Source: Benincasa hispida (lineage: Eukaryota; Streptophyta; Magnoliopsida; Cucurbitales; Cucurbitaceae). Taken from it: 64,000 nt of DNA. This document shows positions 31,761-43,640 of this stretch, piece after piece (position 1 is the stretch's first letter; each line of letters opens with the position of its first letter). Below the pieces are notes generated by a model. That model did no database searches. It had not been told where the DNA came from and saw nothing but the letters and a program-made list of their open reading frames with translations. The position numbers and the translations under genes are program-made. The DNA lies in NCBI RefSeq assembly GCF_009727055.1, contig NC_052359.1, forward strand, positions 20,071,463 to 20,135,462, written 5' to 3'.

Positions 31761-32275
31761 CAAAACGACATCATTTTGGGCGTTTTTCTGAACAAGCAAT
31801 GCTTGTCAAGAATGCGGTCATTGTTGACCACGGTCACCATGAATCAATATAATCTAAACTCGGGCAAGAATATTTCAAATTTGGCGTGCTTTAGCATTCA
31901 TTTTCGCATGTAAATATGAGGAATATGCTTGATGGGCAACCGTCAACGTAAATACTATTTTTGACGGGAAATGCCTGTCAAGAAAACATTTTCTTGACCT
32001 TCATAGCCCATCAACAAAGTGAAAAATCGAAAATTCATTGTTGGACTGAAATTTATATATTTTTGTGTTAAGAAATATGTGTTTATTGGCATTTTCGTGT
32101 GTCAACTTAAATCTAAACAAATATTGACTTTTTATGACCATCAATATATGTATTTTAAAATTAATAGTTATTTTTTAAGTTCTAAATTAAGGTTTTATTG
32201 ACGGTCTTATGCCATGAACATCAACTAAACAATAAACTCATCCGTAAAAAAATTTTAAATTTGTAGTAGTAGTTG
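31761..32275. mobile_element. Possible CACTA-type element end
   Basis: Short GACGG/CCGTCA words recur (AACCGTCAACG, TTTGACGGGAAATGCC, TTATTGACGGTC), and the right end reads AAATTTGTAGTAGTAG, close to the inverted CACTACTACAAA end of CACTA elements. Such sub-terminal repeats are typical of that superfamily. A proper end and a 3-base duplication are not seen. Confidence 0.35.
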
Positions 32276-33214
32276 ATCGTTATTGTGCCATGAAAGAAAA
32301 TTTTTTGTGTGAACTCAATGCTAAATTGCTTCTTGTCGATTGCTCTCCAAAGTTAATACAACGTTCTTTTTCAAATGTGCACTCATCGGAGAAGGATTGA
32401 AATCAAATGATATAACAAACTTGTTATGATCTATAGTAAAAAGACGGAAGAATAAAAGAGGAAAAAGATGAATTTGTGTTACTGTTTCTTTTAAAACTAA
32501 ATCCCAAATTCAAGACGAAAAATAAAAAAAAAAAAATTTAAAATAAATTTGAAATTGATTTCAGATCCATAAATTAGGGGAAATGTTATAAATCTCAAAT
32601 TTGTAATATACCATTTTTGTCCAAAACTTGAAGGGAAAAAGTAGTAAAAGGTTATTTATTTTTATGCACGAGTGTGGTTATCTGAACCCACCCTCTAACC
32701 GAATCATAGTGATATGTACGTATGAGAATAGATTCTGCTGCCACTACGACTACATTTTACATGTGGAATATGATATTTTTCTCAAATAAGATTTTTCAAT
32801 GGACCAAAAGCTAAATCATCCCCAACACATAGTTGGATCTCATTCTTCCTAGGGCTTCTCTCGGTAGTCACAATAAATGCTTTCAGTGACAACAACGATA
32901 TATCGAATCATAGAAAACATAAAGAAATAAAAAATCAAATAATTATCAAACCATTCTAAATTTCAGATATAAAGATGTCTCTTTTTGAAACGTGAACATA
33001 AAAAATATATTTTTTGTTTTTTTAATTTATTTAATATACATCATATGTAATTCAACACTTGTTTTTTGAAGGTTTCACATTATTTGACTAATACATCATC
33101 TTTGATTTTGTACCATTTTCATTTAAATTAATAAATGAGTAATAATTTGAATGCCTAGCAAGTGTCTACTCCTACTCCCAAGTCCCAAGACACTATACCT
33201 ACTCTCAAAATGCA
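32276..33214. other. Upstream region of the ABCG gene
   Basis: AT-rich DNA with no open frame of note. It ends in the TATA box of the gene. Confidence 0.5.
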
Positions 33215-33223
33215 TATATATAA
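33215..33223 (+). promoter_or_regulatory. TATA box of the ABCG gene
   Basis: TATATATAA lies 204 bases before the ATG at 33427. The expected transcription start would be near 33245-33255, giving a 5' leader of roughly 175 bases rich in GAGA and CTTTC words. Confidence 0.55.
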
Positions 33224-33426
33224 CTCTTAAGATCAGCCTTTCGTATTTGAGTTTACAAGATAAAAACACCCACCATTTTCCTACTGCCATAAAACTTGTC
33301 AAAAGTGAGAGAGAAAGATCAGCCACCTACATTCATCTATATCTTTCACTCCTCCTTTCTTTCTCTTCCCAAGTGTATTTAGAGAGATAGAGAGAGAAAT
33401 CTCTGAAGAAAAAATACAGGGAAACA

Positions 33427-36400
33427 ATGGCAGATATCGAGGCTCAAACGAACAAGAAGATGGAGTCGGATCGTCTGGAAGCCACTGCCTTTTCTACTAA
33501 GGCAAATCACCCTGTCACTTGGAGGGTAATCCAAAGACAACCATTTACATCTTTCAAACATCAACAATATCCTTTAACATCGTTCCTATTCTTTTACCTT
33601 CTTTTTTCTTTTTCAAATCAAAGTATAATATAAAATTAGGGTTTTGTTTGGTAACTATTTCCTTTTTTGTTTTCGATTTTTGAAAATTAAACCTATTTTC
33701 TCACTTTTTCTTATAATAGTATGTATCTTTTTTTAATACTAAGAGTTGAATTATTAGCCAAATTCCAAAAATGAAAACAAGTTTTCAAAAACTATTTTTT
33801 AGTTTTCAAAATTTGGCTTGGTTTCTTAAAACATGAGCAAAAAGTAGATAATAAGTCTGAAATTTAGAGGTGAGAGAGGTGTTGTAGGCTTAATTTTCAA
33901 AATCTAAAAACTGAAAGTCAAATGGTTACCAAATGTAGCCTAAGTTTTTCTAATCCTAAAAGCTTAAATCTCGTTTGATAATCTTTTTGTTTTTGTTTTT
34001 GAATATATATTAAATTTATAAATATTAATCCCATAAAAAAAATAAAGCTCTGTTTGATAATCATTTAAATTTTTGTTCTTGGTTCTCGATTTTTGAAAAC
34101 CTGATTTTAATTGTAGTATTTGAAAAACAAAAATCATGGTTATTATTTTCGATTTTTTGTTTTTGACAAAACAAAAAAATCAATAATATGTTTGGCAATT
34201 ATTTTTTTGTTTTCTGTTAGTTAAATTAAAAATTTTGAAAAAAAATCATGTTTGACAATTGCGTTATTTTTTGTTTTTAAAAATCAAACTAAGTTTATAT
34301 ATATATATATATTTAAAGCTAAAATCAAGTAATTTTTAAAAGAAGTTTGAATTTTAGAATTTTTTAAATAAAAAACTTTAAGATATACTTTTTAAAATGA
34401 AAAATAGAAATTATTTTGGAAATAAAGTTTTAAGATAAGAAAATATTTTTGTCATTATTTAATTTATTTTTATATAAAGCTAGAAATTGTTAATATAAAA
34501 TAGAAAAAAAAATAAAAGTTAAAAATACATTATTATCGTTTCAGAGATCAAACCCACATCATAGAGTATGACAAGTAGTATGCCAACTACCAGTCCACAT
34601 GACATTTTCATTATACATGCGAACGCGCGTTCTATAAAAACTAAAAATCATTTTTTAAAAACGTTATCTTTTTGTTTTTTGATTTTTCTCAACTATTTTG
34701 AAATTGTTTTTAAATGTGAAAAATAGAATACTCAATATTTTACCAAACAAACCCATTTTTAAAAAAATTTTAAATAAAAAACAAAATAGTTATCAAAAGA
34801 CTCATAGTTTTCAAAGTGTAATTTTTGTTTAAAATTTGACTAAGAATTCAATTATTTTTGTAATAAAAAAACTTGAAGAAACAAACATATAATTCAAAAA
34901 CATAAGACTCAAAATAAAATTGTTATCAAATGGAAATGTAGTATTCAAAAACTTGATTTTATTTTTAGAATTTAAACTATGAATTCAAGTATTTCTTTAA
35001 TAAATGTGAAACTCCAATAAAAAACTTGGGAGAAAACTATAACACCAATTTTACAAAATGAAATCACATTATCAAACGTAGCCTTAAAGTTTTTTGGATT
35101 TATAACATCTTTATGAATGATTTAAAAAAAATGACATTTTTAAACTTCGATTGAATTTTGAAAAATAGGTACATGTGGTTCATGTGTTTTCAAAATATAA
35201 TTTTTTGACAAAAATAATTCTAACAATTTCAAATTCATTTCCATGTGACTTTTATCATAATCACTTTGACACCTAAATTTTTTATCATAGTGGTGATTTA
35301 ACATTTTGTTTTGTTTGCATACAGTTCAATGACATACATTATAAGATCAAATCCAAGCAAACAAGCTTTTTAATCCCAAAGAAAGAAAAACTAGATGAGA
35401 GAACAATACTTAAAGGACTAAGTGGAGTGGTTAGTCCGGGTGAGATGTTGGTCATGTTAGGTCCATCAGGGTCCGGCAAAACAACTCTTCTAATAGCATT
35501 AAGTGGCCGAATCAATGGACATCTCGACGGAGCTATAACGTATAATGGAAAGCCCTTCTCGAGTGAAATGAAACGTCGAATCGGATTCGTTACACAAGAT
35601 GACATTCTCCATCCCCATTTGACGATAGTCGAAACTCTAGCCTTTACTGCCCTTCTAAGATTACCAAACACTTTAACAAAACAAGAGAAACTGGCGGAGG
35701 TAGAGGTAATGATCTCCCTGCTAGGTTTAAGCAAATGCAAGAACACCATCGTGGGGAGCCAAACTCTGAGAGGGGTTTCTGGGGGAGAGAGGAAAAGAGT
35801 CAGCATTGGCCAAGAAATACTTGTAAATCCCAGCTTGTTGTTTCTGGACGAGCCGACATCGGGCCTTGACTCGACCACGACGCAGATGATTTTGACGATG
35901 ATGGGGGAGTTCGCTAAGGGAGGGCGGACCGTGGTTATGACGGTTCATCAGCCATCGAGCCGTCTTTTCTATTTGTTCCATAAACTCTTATTGCTATTGG
36001 AAGGAAATGCAGTATACTTTGGAAAGGGATCGGAAGTTATGGATTATTTTTCGAGTATTAGATATTCTCCATCTGTCCCTATGAACCCTTCTGATTTTTT
36101 GTTGGATCTCATTAATGGTATGCCTTTTTTCTGCCTTGTCTTTGCTTCATATTTCATTGCTATGTTTCTATTAAAATATTATTTTAACTATAGGTTTGGT
36201 GGTTATGAAAAAAAAATTGCTCCACCATCTTGATATATCTCAAATATTGTCCAATAAAATATTGTCATGTGGTATTTTTGTTCTTTTAAAAGATAAATTT
36301 TTACTAATTCTACTTTTACGTGGTTAATAAGGAAAGAGTATAAAGATAATTACACCTAATCATTGCTCGATTGTTGTTTACTTCTTGTATTTGTCTCTCA

Positions 36401-39400
36401 TTAAAATGGTTCTAATTATTTGGCACTTTAATGCATTTGCACCGACTAATCATGAAGTTTTCTCACCAATTTAATTGTCCAGTTTAATTGTCTAGGACCT
36501 AGGTGGGGAAAATCCTCCCATTACCGAGAAATAAAATTAAAAAAAAAATAGTTGAAAAATTAGAAAAAAAACACAAGAAAAATAAAACAAACACAGAACT
36601 TCCATGTAAAATTTCAAAATCAAAGAAAAACCAAGTTCCACCATATTCATTATGTGAAAAATTCACAGTTTGTATCAATCACATCTTTTTTTTCACTCTT
36701 AAATTAGAAAATACAAAACACTAATAATAATAATAATAATTACTAGAGTTAGCATGCAAATTTAAAATGTTTTTAAACTAGAACGATTTAAAATCAAAGG
36801 TATAGACTCCTTTTATACTATTTAGAGTCGATCACTTCCTTTCATCGTTTTCAATATGAATGTTTTCTCTTCTAATATTTTGACAGAACTTTGAATGTTA
36901 GATGCAAAATATATTTTTAATTAATGAAATTTGATTTACGTATCATGTAAATTATTGAAATTCAACCATTTTACTCTTGAAAATTGAAATAAACTTTATT
37001 CTAACCCTTTTACAAAGTTATTTTCGGTTTAAAACTCTTACACCTAATAATTTAGATTTTGAGGGAGAAAAGTCAGCAATTACTCCTCAATTCATAAACA
37101 ATGATTTACACTTGTGGAATTTCTACCAAAATTTTAAGTCCACAAGTTAGCGAATGTAGGCAACTTGGTGGATGGAATTAGAAGCATTAAGTCCAATCAA
37201 AACAAAGATATTTGGGACTCATCTAAACAAAAATTCATTCTTTAGAAGCACTAATTAGTATTCTAATACTCTAAATCGAGAAAACTCTTTTATGTGATTT
37301 TTAGAATCATGATGTATAGTTTTATAGAATGTGAGAGAAAAATTGTATTAGTAAAGAATATTTTACAGAGACATCTGTAACTACTAGATTACGTATGTAT
37401 TGACAAAATTTAGTAGACGCCAACTAGTATAAATAGCGGTAATATCTTAGGAGTTTGTATCAAGCCAAAAGAAAAAAACCCTTTTTCTCAAATGATCTAT
37501 CTTTTGAAATTAATCCTCAAACCTCCAAAAGTTTCTTTTAAAAAAATAAAAAGTTTAACGAGAAAAACACAGATGTTCATCGAATTAAAGTAAATTAGGT
37601 GAATCTTACCTTCAAATTAAAAATCTAATCATGGGTGCACTCAATATGAATCAAGCCTAATGTTTTGTATTGATGAGGTACATATAGGTTTGTCAATGAA
37701 TGATCCAAATGAGGACCCAACAATAGTTAAGCAAAAGCTTGTTTCATCCTATAAGAACAATATCTCTGAAAAGTTAAAGTCAGAGCGACAAGAAAGTGAT
37801 GATGAGCATTGGTGTAAAGATGGATCATATGAAGACAGCAACTTTGAGATTTGGCCAACAACTTGGTGCCAACAATTCTGTGTTCTGTTAAGAAGAGAAA
37901 TTAAGGAAAGGAGGTATGAATCCTTCTCTGCGATGAGGGTTGTGCAGGTTTTATTGATTGCATTCCTTTGTGGATTCTTATGGTGGCAATCTGATGATTC
38001 TCATTTACAAGATAAGGTTTCATTCATTTTCTTCCTTTCTCTCTTTCATTTCTTTCCATTTTCACTCTCAAACCGCAATTAATTATTTTTATATTCAGGG
38101 GCTCAACTAAAAAAAAAAAAAAAACTCTTGAACTTGATACTTTGTGTCAAAAATATTCTTAGACTTAAAATACTCTTGAACTTTTAATAAATGTTTAAAA
38201 AAATATCATTGCTGTTAATTTTAGATGGAAACCGTTAACATTATTTACAACTCTTCTAACTTTTAAAAATTTCAAAATTAATGTTAAACGTTAACAAAGT
38301 TTTTAAAAATACTATTATTCTTAGTATATTAATAAAAATTGTTAATACCTCGATGCAGAAATACCTCTAAACTTTCAAAAGTTGTCTTAGTAGCATTTTG
38401 TTTCTTTAAAAAAAAAGTATATACCCTTACCACTTATCAAATCTCATGAAATTAGTTCTTTTTCAACTCAAGTAACTTTGAATAAATTAATCATTATAAA
38501 TTAAATAACTTTGTTTTTTTAGAATGTTGAAAGAATTAATGCAATTTTTTAAAGTTCTAATTTTTTTTTTCTAAAAGAGGTATTAACAATTCATGTCCAT
38601 ATGCTAATGATCACGTATTCTTTTATGTTCAAAGGTATCTTTGAAACTTTTGAACTTGTAAGGGTACTTTTTAAACTTTTGAAATTATGAGGGTACTTTT
38701 GAAACTTTTAATAATTCATGGGCATTTTTTACACAAATTACAAAGTTTAAGGATATTTATTTACAACTTATTGATCCTTCTTAATATCTACCTCCTTAAA
38801 ATGACAAGACAAAGATCATCCATTTATAACCTTAAACTTTGGAGATTATATTAATCATTGAAGCCGGATATTTTATAGCCTTCATTACATTTTGTTTGGA
38901 TAGACACAAATAAGACTAATCATTTTTTCAATCAAGCCTCTAAACCTTTTTTAAACGAATCAATTTAGATTCTCGATCAAGATTTCTTTTAAAAATCATT
39001 TATGCATCAATTCTAACCGTCCATTTTTTTAGTCCATCTTTTGAAGAAATTTACACTCATATAAGAATTGATTCATGGAAAAATTTCAAAGGTAATTTGA
39101 ATAGAAAGCCTAAATTAATTCACTTATGACAACTTAGCAGCTTAATTGATACAATTATAAATCTCACGTGATATTTCTCTAACGAAACCTAAAAAGAGTG
39201 TAAACTGATATAATTACACAACCTCCAGATTTAAATTGACACAACTATTAGTTTAAAGTTTTAATTACTACAATTACACATATTCAGAGTTCAAAGTTTA
39301 AAAGAATAAATTGATATGTTAACACCAATAATAAATATAATGTGTATATGTGTGCAGCTTGGACTTTTGTACTCCATTCAAAACTTTTGGGCTTTCTTAC

Positions 39401-40020
39401 CTGTATTGAAAGCCATCAGCACCTTCTCAAGAGAACAAAAGATACTTGAAAAGGAGAGATCCTCAGGAATGTACAGGCTTTCATCTTACTTCATGTCAAA
39501 ATCAGCCAATGACCTGCCCATGGAGTTGGCTCTTCCCACTATTTTCACCCTCATAGTGTATTGGATGACAGGCTTAAAACCAACTCTTCCACACTTCTTG
39601 GCCACTTTGTTTACTATTCTCCTCAATGTTTTGGCGTTTCAAGGCTTTGGCTTTGCCCTTGGTGCCCTTATTATGGACCAAACTGCAGCCACCATACTTG
39701 GATCAGTCTTGGCTTTGGCTTTCGTTTTAACATCTGGGTTTTTTGTTCAGAATGTGCCTCAGTTTTTTGCTTGGATTAAGTATCTTTCTATTGGTCATTT
39801 TACATACAAGCTTTTGTTGATTTCTCAGTTCAAAGCTGATGATACTTATCCATGTCCCAAATTTGGAGGGCTTTGTAAAGTTGGAGAGTTTCCTAACATA
39901 AAGCAAATTGGTCTTGAAGGAAAAGCTACCACTGTTCTTGCATTGGTGGTAATGCTTGTTGGATATCGTCTTATTGCTTATATTGCTTTATTGAGGATTG
40001 GTGTCACCAAGAAAAACTAG
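33427..40020 (+). CDS. ABCG9-like: ABC transporter subfamily G half-transporter, ABCG9-like (four exons)
   Basis: Exons by splice sites and frame: 33427-33525, 35325-36117, 37688-38016 and 39358-40020, all with GT and AG ends, joined to 627 codons plus stop. Residues 79-87 are Walker A (GPSGSGKTT), Q124 the Q-loop, 184-191 the signature (VSGGERKR), about 204-216 Walker B ([13 protein letters not shown]) and H241 the switch histidine. The membrane domain begins near residue 385 ([21 protein letters not shown]) and continues with the [14 protein letters not shown] loop and further hydrophobic segments to the end. The N-terminal [10 protein letters not shown] and the order of the C-terminal part resemble Arabidopsis ABCG9 (about 638 residues), so length and order fit. 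Members pair into dimers that export lipids such as sterols across the plasma membrane; ABCG9 is linked to pollen-coat sterol glycosides and vascular development. No damage is seen. The exact substrate is not known from sequence. Confidence 0.93.
33526..35324 (+). other. Intron 1 of the ABCG gene, MITE-rich
   Basis: The donor GGGTAATC follows codon 33 and the acceptor GCATACAG precedes TTCAAT. The 1.8 kb intron is made largely of copies of a TTTGRTAACYATTT-ended element: one complete copy at about 33640-33958 and inverted end pairs at about 33972 and 35085 (CGTTTGATAATC against GATTATCAAACG, approximately). Confidence 0.75.
33640..33958. mobile_element. MITE with about 50-base inverted ends
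   Basis: The left end reads GTTTTGTTTGGTAACTATTT and goes on with TTTTTGAAAATTAAACC. The right end reads GGCTTAATTTTCAAAA, then GTCAAATGGTTACCAAATG. Inverted, the two ends match over about 50 bases with gaps. The flanking TTA and TAA do not prove a duplication. It lies wholly in intron 1. Confidence 0.7.
36118..37687 (+). other. Intron 2 of the ABCG gene
   Basis: Donor GGTATGCC and acceptor CATATAG|GT; the glycine codon at residue 298 is split after its first base. The intron is AT-rich, with an (AAT)n run at about 36722-36740 and no coding content. The lysine-rich open frame at 36503-36724 is low-complexity intron sequence. Confidence 0.85.
38017..39357 (+). other. Intron 3 of the ABCG gene, with a repeat element
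   Basis: Donor AAG|GTTTCA and acceptor GTGTGCAG|CTT, phase 0. From about 38110 to 38770 words such as TTGAACTTTTAA and GGGTACTTTTGAAACTTTT recur in both orientations, as in a dispersed inverted-repeat element I recall from cucurbit introns. Confidence 0.75.
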
Positions 40021-41023
40021 GATATAGCTTTTTATTTTTTCTTCCTAATACTAAATTTTATTAGTAAACTAATGTCATAGTACTCCATAAGAAACTGATG
40101 AAAGGTGGGAAAATGAAATGAGAATAATTAAATATCCTTACGTATATGTTTGTTTTCTCTTCTACTTTATCCTTTCCTCTTGCGATCAGTATACTGCTAT
40201 AAGTTTTATGAGCCAAAATAGATTTTCGATATGTTTATTTGGTTCTAAAGTTTCAAAAGGAATATTTTTGATCTCGTTTGATAACCATTTTATCTTTAAA
40301 GTTATACTTTTTTTTCCAATTAGTTTCTGGTAAGATTTGCACATTCTATAAAAAAAAACAACACTTGTTTGAATTCTAAACCAAATTTAAAAAACAAAGT
40401 AAAACTTTTAAATCTCAGCTTGGTTTTTTTCAAACATATTTACATAGTAGGAAATAAAGAAAAAAAAACTATCGATAGAAGTACTAATTGCTAAAGCTTA
40501 GTTTTAAAAAACTAAAAACCTAATATATGTGTATCAGAGGAAATTTCGAATCTACATATCGAAAGAAAATAAGTTTCTTTAGAAGTAGTGATTATCAGAA
40601 GAAAACTTGACAATGATAAGTAATGAATGACATTTGCTTTTATTGTTGGGGTATGATAATGGTAAATATTCATATATACTTACTGATCCCTATTCCATTT
40701 ATTTCTTGTTTAGAAAGAATGTCAGTGATCGCTCATCGATGATTGTATTTAACAAAAAACAAAAAAAAAAAAATCTCAATGATTACAAGTTCCCGAGTCA
40801 GGACTAAGAAAAAAGGTCAAGAAATGTGTTTGTGATATAGTTATTTAGAGTCATGAAAATCTCTTTTTGTTGTTTTTGAAAACCTACAAATCAACTATGT
40901 CCCATTACTGATTCCTTCACTTCATGATATTTTTTTTTCCAGAGAAAGGAAGTGGGGATAAGTAGGTATATTGTAATATCTAAACTAAGTTGACACATTC
41001 ATAACACTCACACCATACTCCCA
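40021..41023. other. 3' flank of the ABCG gene
   Basis: AT-rich and without a gene. CTCGTTTGATAACCATTTT at about 40268 is another end of the intron 1 element, apparently alone. No clear AATAAA signal is seen close to the stop codon. Confidence 0.5.
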
Positions 41024-41182
41024 CTAGTACAAAATAGTGTTATATTGTCAGTCAAAAATCGACATTATATGGCTACAACGTCAGTTAGGCGACTTACATC
41101 GAAAAATGTGTTTCACCTTTAATTAAAGAGAACACATATTGAACACATTTAATAACCCATTCTTCGATGTCGGTCCACCTTA
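41024..41182 (+). mobile_element. CACTA-like terminal fragment
   Basis: It opens with CACTAGTACAAAATAGTG, followed by TGTCAGTC, AACGTCAG and later GATGTCGGTCC. A CACTA start with repeated short GTCGG-type words behind it is the pattern of CACTA element ends. Only this end is seen. Confidence 0.45.
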
Positions 41183-41940
41183 TTGGCTAACATTAAAGGA
41201 TTGTGTGATAGCACCGAAAATGTGCTATCCGACTTCATTTAACTTGGGATTGTTCTTGAATTTTATGTACTTCTTTGATTATTTTGTAGGTTTCGAGTAC
41301 ATTAAGAGTAGAACCAAGCGTTAGTGATGGAAAGTAGCTATAATGGACTAAAATGAAGCTAAATTGCATTAATCGGGAAGAAATAATGAAGAATTACAAT
41401 CTTGCCCTTGCTTTCACAACATCACAGTGCTCAATAGTTCCATGCTTGACGCTGAAAAGGCAGTATGATCGTTTTCGTGAAAAACAGACAACGTCGTGGC
41501 ATTGTCTTAGAGTGTCGCGACACCATCACGATTTCTATAAATAGTTGTTTAGCCGTCTAGGTCAGGGATCTCTGATTCCAGCTGAACCAAGAATGATTTC
41601 TCTCTGTTTTCTCCATCTTTTTGGTCTATCTATATACCTAAACAAATCTTTGGTGTCCATGATGTCAACTATAGGCTAAAGTAACCGTTTTCTAGCTTGG
41701 GTTTATGATCTTTTCCTACTTTGATGTATTTGTGAGTTTTCAAATTGAATTATTGTATCTATTGGTTTCAATTATGTTTTTAGTGAATTGTAATCACATT
41801 GTTGTATATTTGTGGATGTATGGTTATCGTTTTGATTTAATATCCAACTCGTGACACTTGATTGTATGTTGATCTATAGTAAGTATTAGGTTAGGTTGGC
41901 TTGCAAATTGATTAATATTAGTGTTGATCCAACCAACTTA
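41183..41940 (+). mobile_element. LTR-like fragment, possibly Ty3/gypsy
   Basis: After TTGTG, TGATAGCACCGAAAATGTGC opens a stretch with a TATAAATAG-like promoter word at about 41537 and a typical leader style (CAGGGATCTCTGATTCC). It abuts the truncated protease region of element G. The assignment rests on general style; no partner LTR is present. Confidence 0.3.
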
Positions 41941-42345
41941 GAATTGTAACTTTCTCCCCATCAAGGAGCACCTTTGAGTCTTTTAGAACTTCAAGTGATC
42001 CACCCTTACCCTTGTGTTCACATCTAACAGTATCTAGCATTCCTAGGGAGATTTGTTTTCTCTTAAGAAGTGGGACATGTCTCACATTTCTAAGTAGTTT
42101 GTCAGTCCCATCTTTTAGTTTCATATAGACAGATCCAATGCCCTCAATTTTATAACCTTGGTGGTTCCCTATATAGACCATTTCTTCATCAATTTCTTTG
42201 TAGGTGTTAAACTAGGGTCTCATAGGTGTCATATGGTAGGTGCATCCTGAATCCAAGACCCAATCATGTTTCCCAAGGGGGTTAACATAATTGGCCTTAT
42301 CAAGTGATGAGGCTAGTGCATCAGAGTAGATGTAGGAGCCTTATA
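41918..42345 (-). pseudogene. Protease region, Tork-type copia element G
   Basis: On the minus strand, about 42275 reads DWVLDSGCTYHMT, with the D-S-G catalytic motif of retroelement aspartic proteases intact. A stop follows after about 20 residues. The 87-residue frame 42181-41918 then reads MVYIGNHQGYKIEGIGSV and VRHVPLLKRKQISLGMLD, the second half of the protease domain and its approach to GAG-pre-integrase. The element ends there; nothing of integrase, RT or RNase H remains. Confidence 0.85.
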
Positions 42346-43260
42346 CTACAGAGGATTCAGGCTGCATGTTTTTGGGCTCCTTTTCTTTCTCTTGATTCTT
42401 TCTTTTGAGGATGAAGCAAACTTAATCAAATGCCCCTTCTTTTTGCAATATTTGCATTTCATTTTTTGTTTTGGCTTGTTTTCCTCTATATGTTGCTGTT
42501 TTCTGTCCTTTGATTGATTTGGGTTGAAGTTTCCATTCACAAACAACCCTTGACCATTTGGTTGTTCCTTAACTACTTGCAACTCAAGTTCCCTTGTTCT
42601 TAGAGCAGATATTATTGCATCAGTAGATATACTGTCCCTTCCATACTTCAATACATTTTTTATTTCCCTATAGGATTCTGGTAAGGAATTTAGAAGCACG
42701 TATGCTTCATTCTCATCTCCTATGTTCTCCCCAAGATTCTTAAATTTAGCAACAATCTTTCTGAACTCATCTAGATTATCAGAAAGTGATTTTGATGAAT
42801 CCATTTTTAAGGTGAAAAATTCCTCCCTAAGGTACATTTTATTAGGAAGATCTCTAGTGGCATATAAGTCTTCCAACTTTGTCCAAATCCTATAGGTTGT
42901 CTCTTGATCAACGACTTGTCTTAAAACATTATCACTAAGGTTTAGGACTAATGTACCATAAGCTGCCAGCTTCCAATCTTCCTTTTCTTGAGTTGTCACA
43001 GTGTTTAGGAGAGTGGATGGATCAAGAAGAGCCTTTTGAGCCTTTTGTTGACCAAGAATGGCTCTAATATTAGCCTTCCAAAGGCCAAAGTCTCCCTTAC
43101 CATTGAATTTCTCCACCTCATATCTTGCTACTGCCATTTTAGTGTGAATCTTGAATCTTGATAATCCAAGAACTGAAATATTTAAGTGTCTTTTACTCTG
43201 ATACCAATTTGTTGGGTTATTCCTTATTTCAGGCTCAAGTTGCTGAAGAGACCAATCCAA
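42346..43260 (-). pseudogene. Gag, Tork-type copia element G
   Basis: The likely start is the ATG at about 43138 (MAVARYEVEKFNGKGDFGLWK), because the bases upstream are leader and primer-binding site. Capsid words follow: IWTKLEDLYATRDLPNKMYL, LDEFRKIVAKFKNLG, and AYVLLNSLPESYREIKNVL. This order is that of the Tork/TNT1 type (UBN2 domain). The zinc knuckle starts CKYCKKKGHLIK and then shifts frame by one lost base just before the last cysteine, so the 304-residue frame ends in unrelated sequence. Otherwise gag is open, and the element looks younger than B to F. Confidence 0.88.
43197..43209 (-). other. Primer-binding site, element G
   Basis: On the minus strand AAATTGGTATCAGAG follows the LTR end directly, the initiator tRNA-Met complement typical of copia elements. 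Confidence 0.8.
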
Positions 43261-43640
43261 CTGAGAGGGTAGGTGAAACGAAAGGCTTTGAATGAGCCAC
43301 GCCTCTCAATCTTCCTGACTACATGTGGTACGAACCACTATCGCATATCTGAGGGAAATCAGCGAAGACCGATCGAATTCCTTTCAGGTAAACAAAATTC
43401 TCTCTCTCTCTCTAAGTTGGGTTTCTGAAAGCTCTCAACTCTCTCTAAACTTCTATTGTTCTTGACCAATTTCGCAGTGAATAAAAAAGAGAATCAAGCA
43501 TGCAAATAGAAGAAGAGAAAGAGGAAGAAGAGACCAACAACAACATTTACGTGGTTCGACAAAATGATGCCTACATCCACAAAAGGGAGAATCGTTTATT
43601 GAAGACTTTATAGAGATAAGTTTTTATTTTCTTTATAGAT
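43210..43640 (-). mobile_element. 5' LTR of element G, at least this part
   Basis: The LTR end on the minus strand is CCCAACA, next to the primer site. A (CT)n run lies near 43399-43412, and ACGTGGTTCG-type sequence near 43551, typical of Tork LTRs. The far limit is not visible because no second copy is present. Confidence 0.6.

Noticed and set aside
35339..35878. 179-residue minus-strand frame
   Set aside because: It is antisense to exon 2 of the ABCG gene and has no motif of its own.
36503..36724. Lysine-rich 73-residue frame
   Set aside because: Low-complexity intron 2 sequence between two good splice sites.
39316..39357. Upstream methionine as start of exon 4
   Set aside because: The stretch before CTTGGACTT is intron ending in GTGTGCAG; alignment with the family continues directly from exon 3 to 39358.
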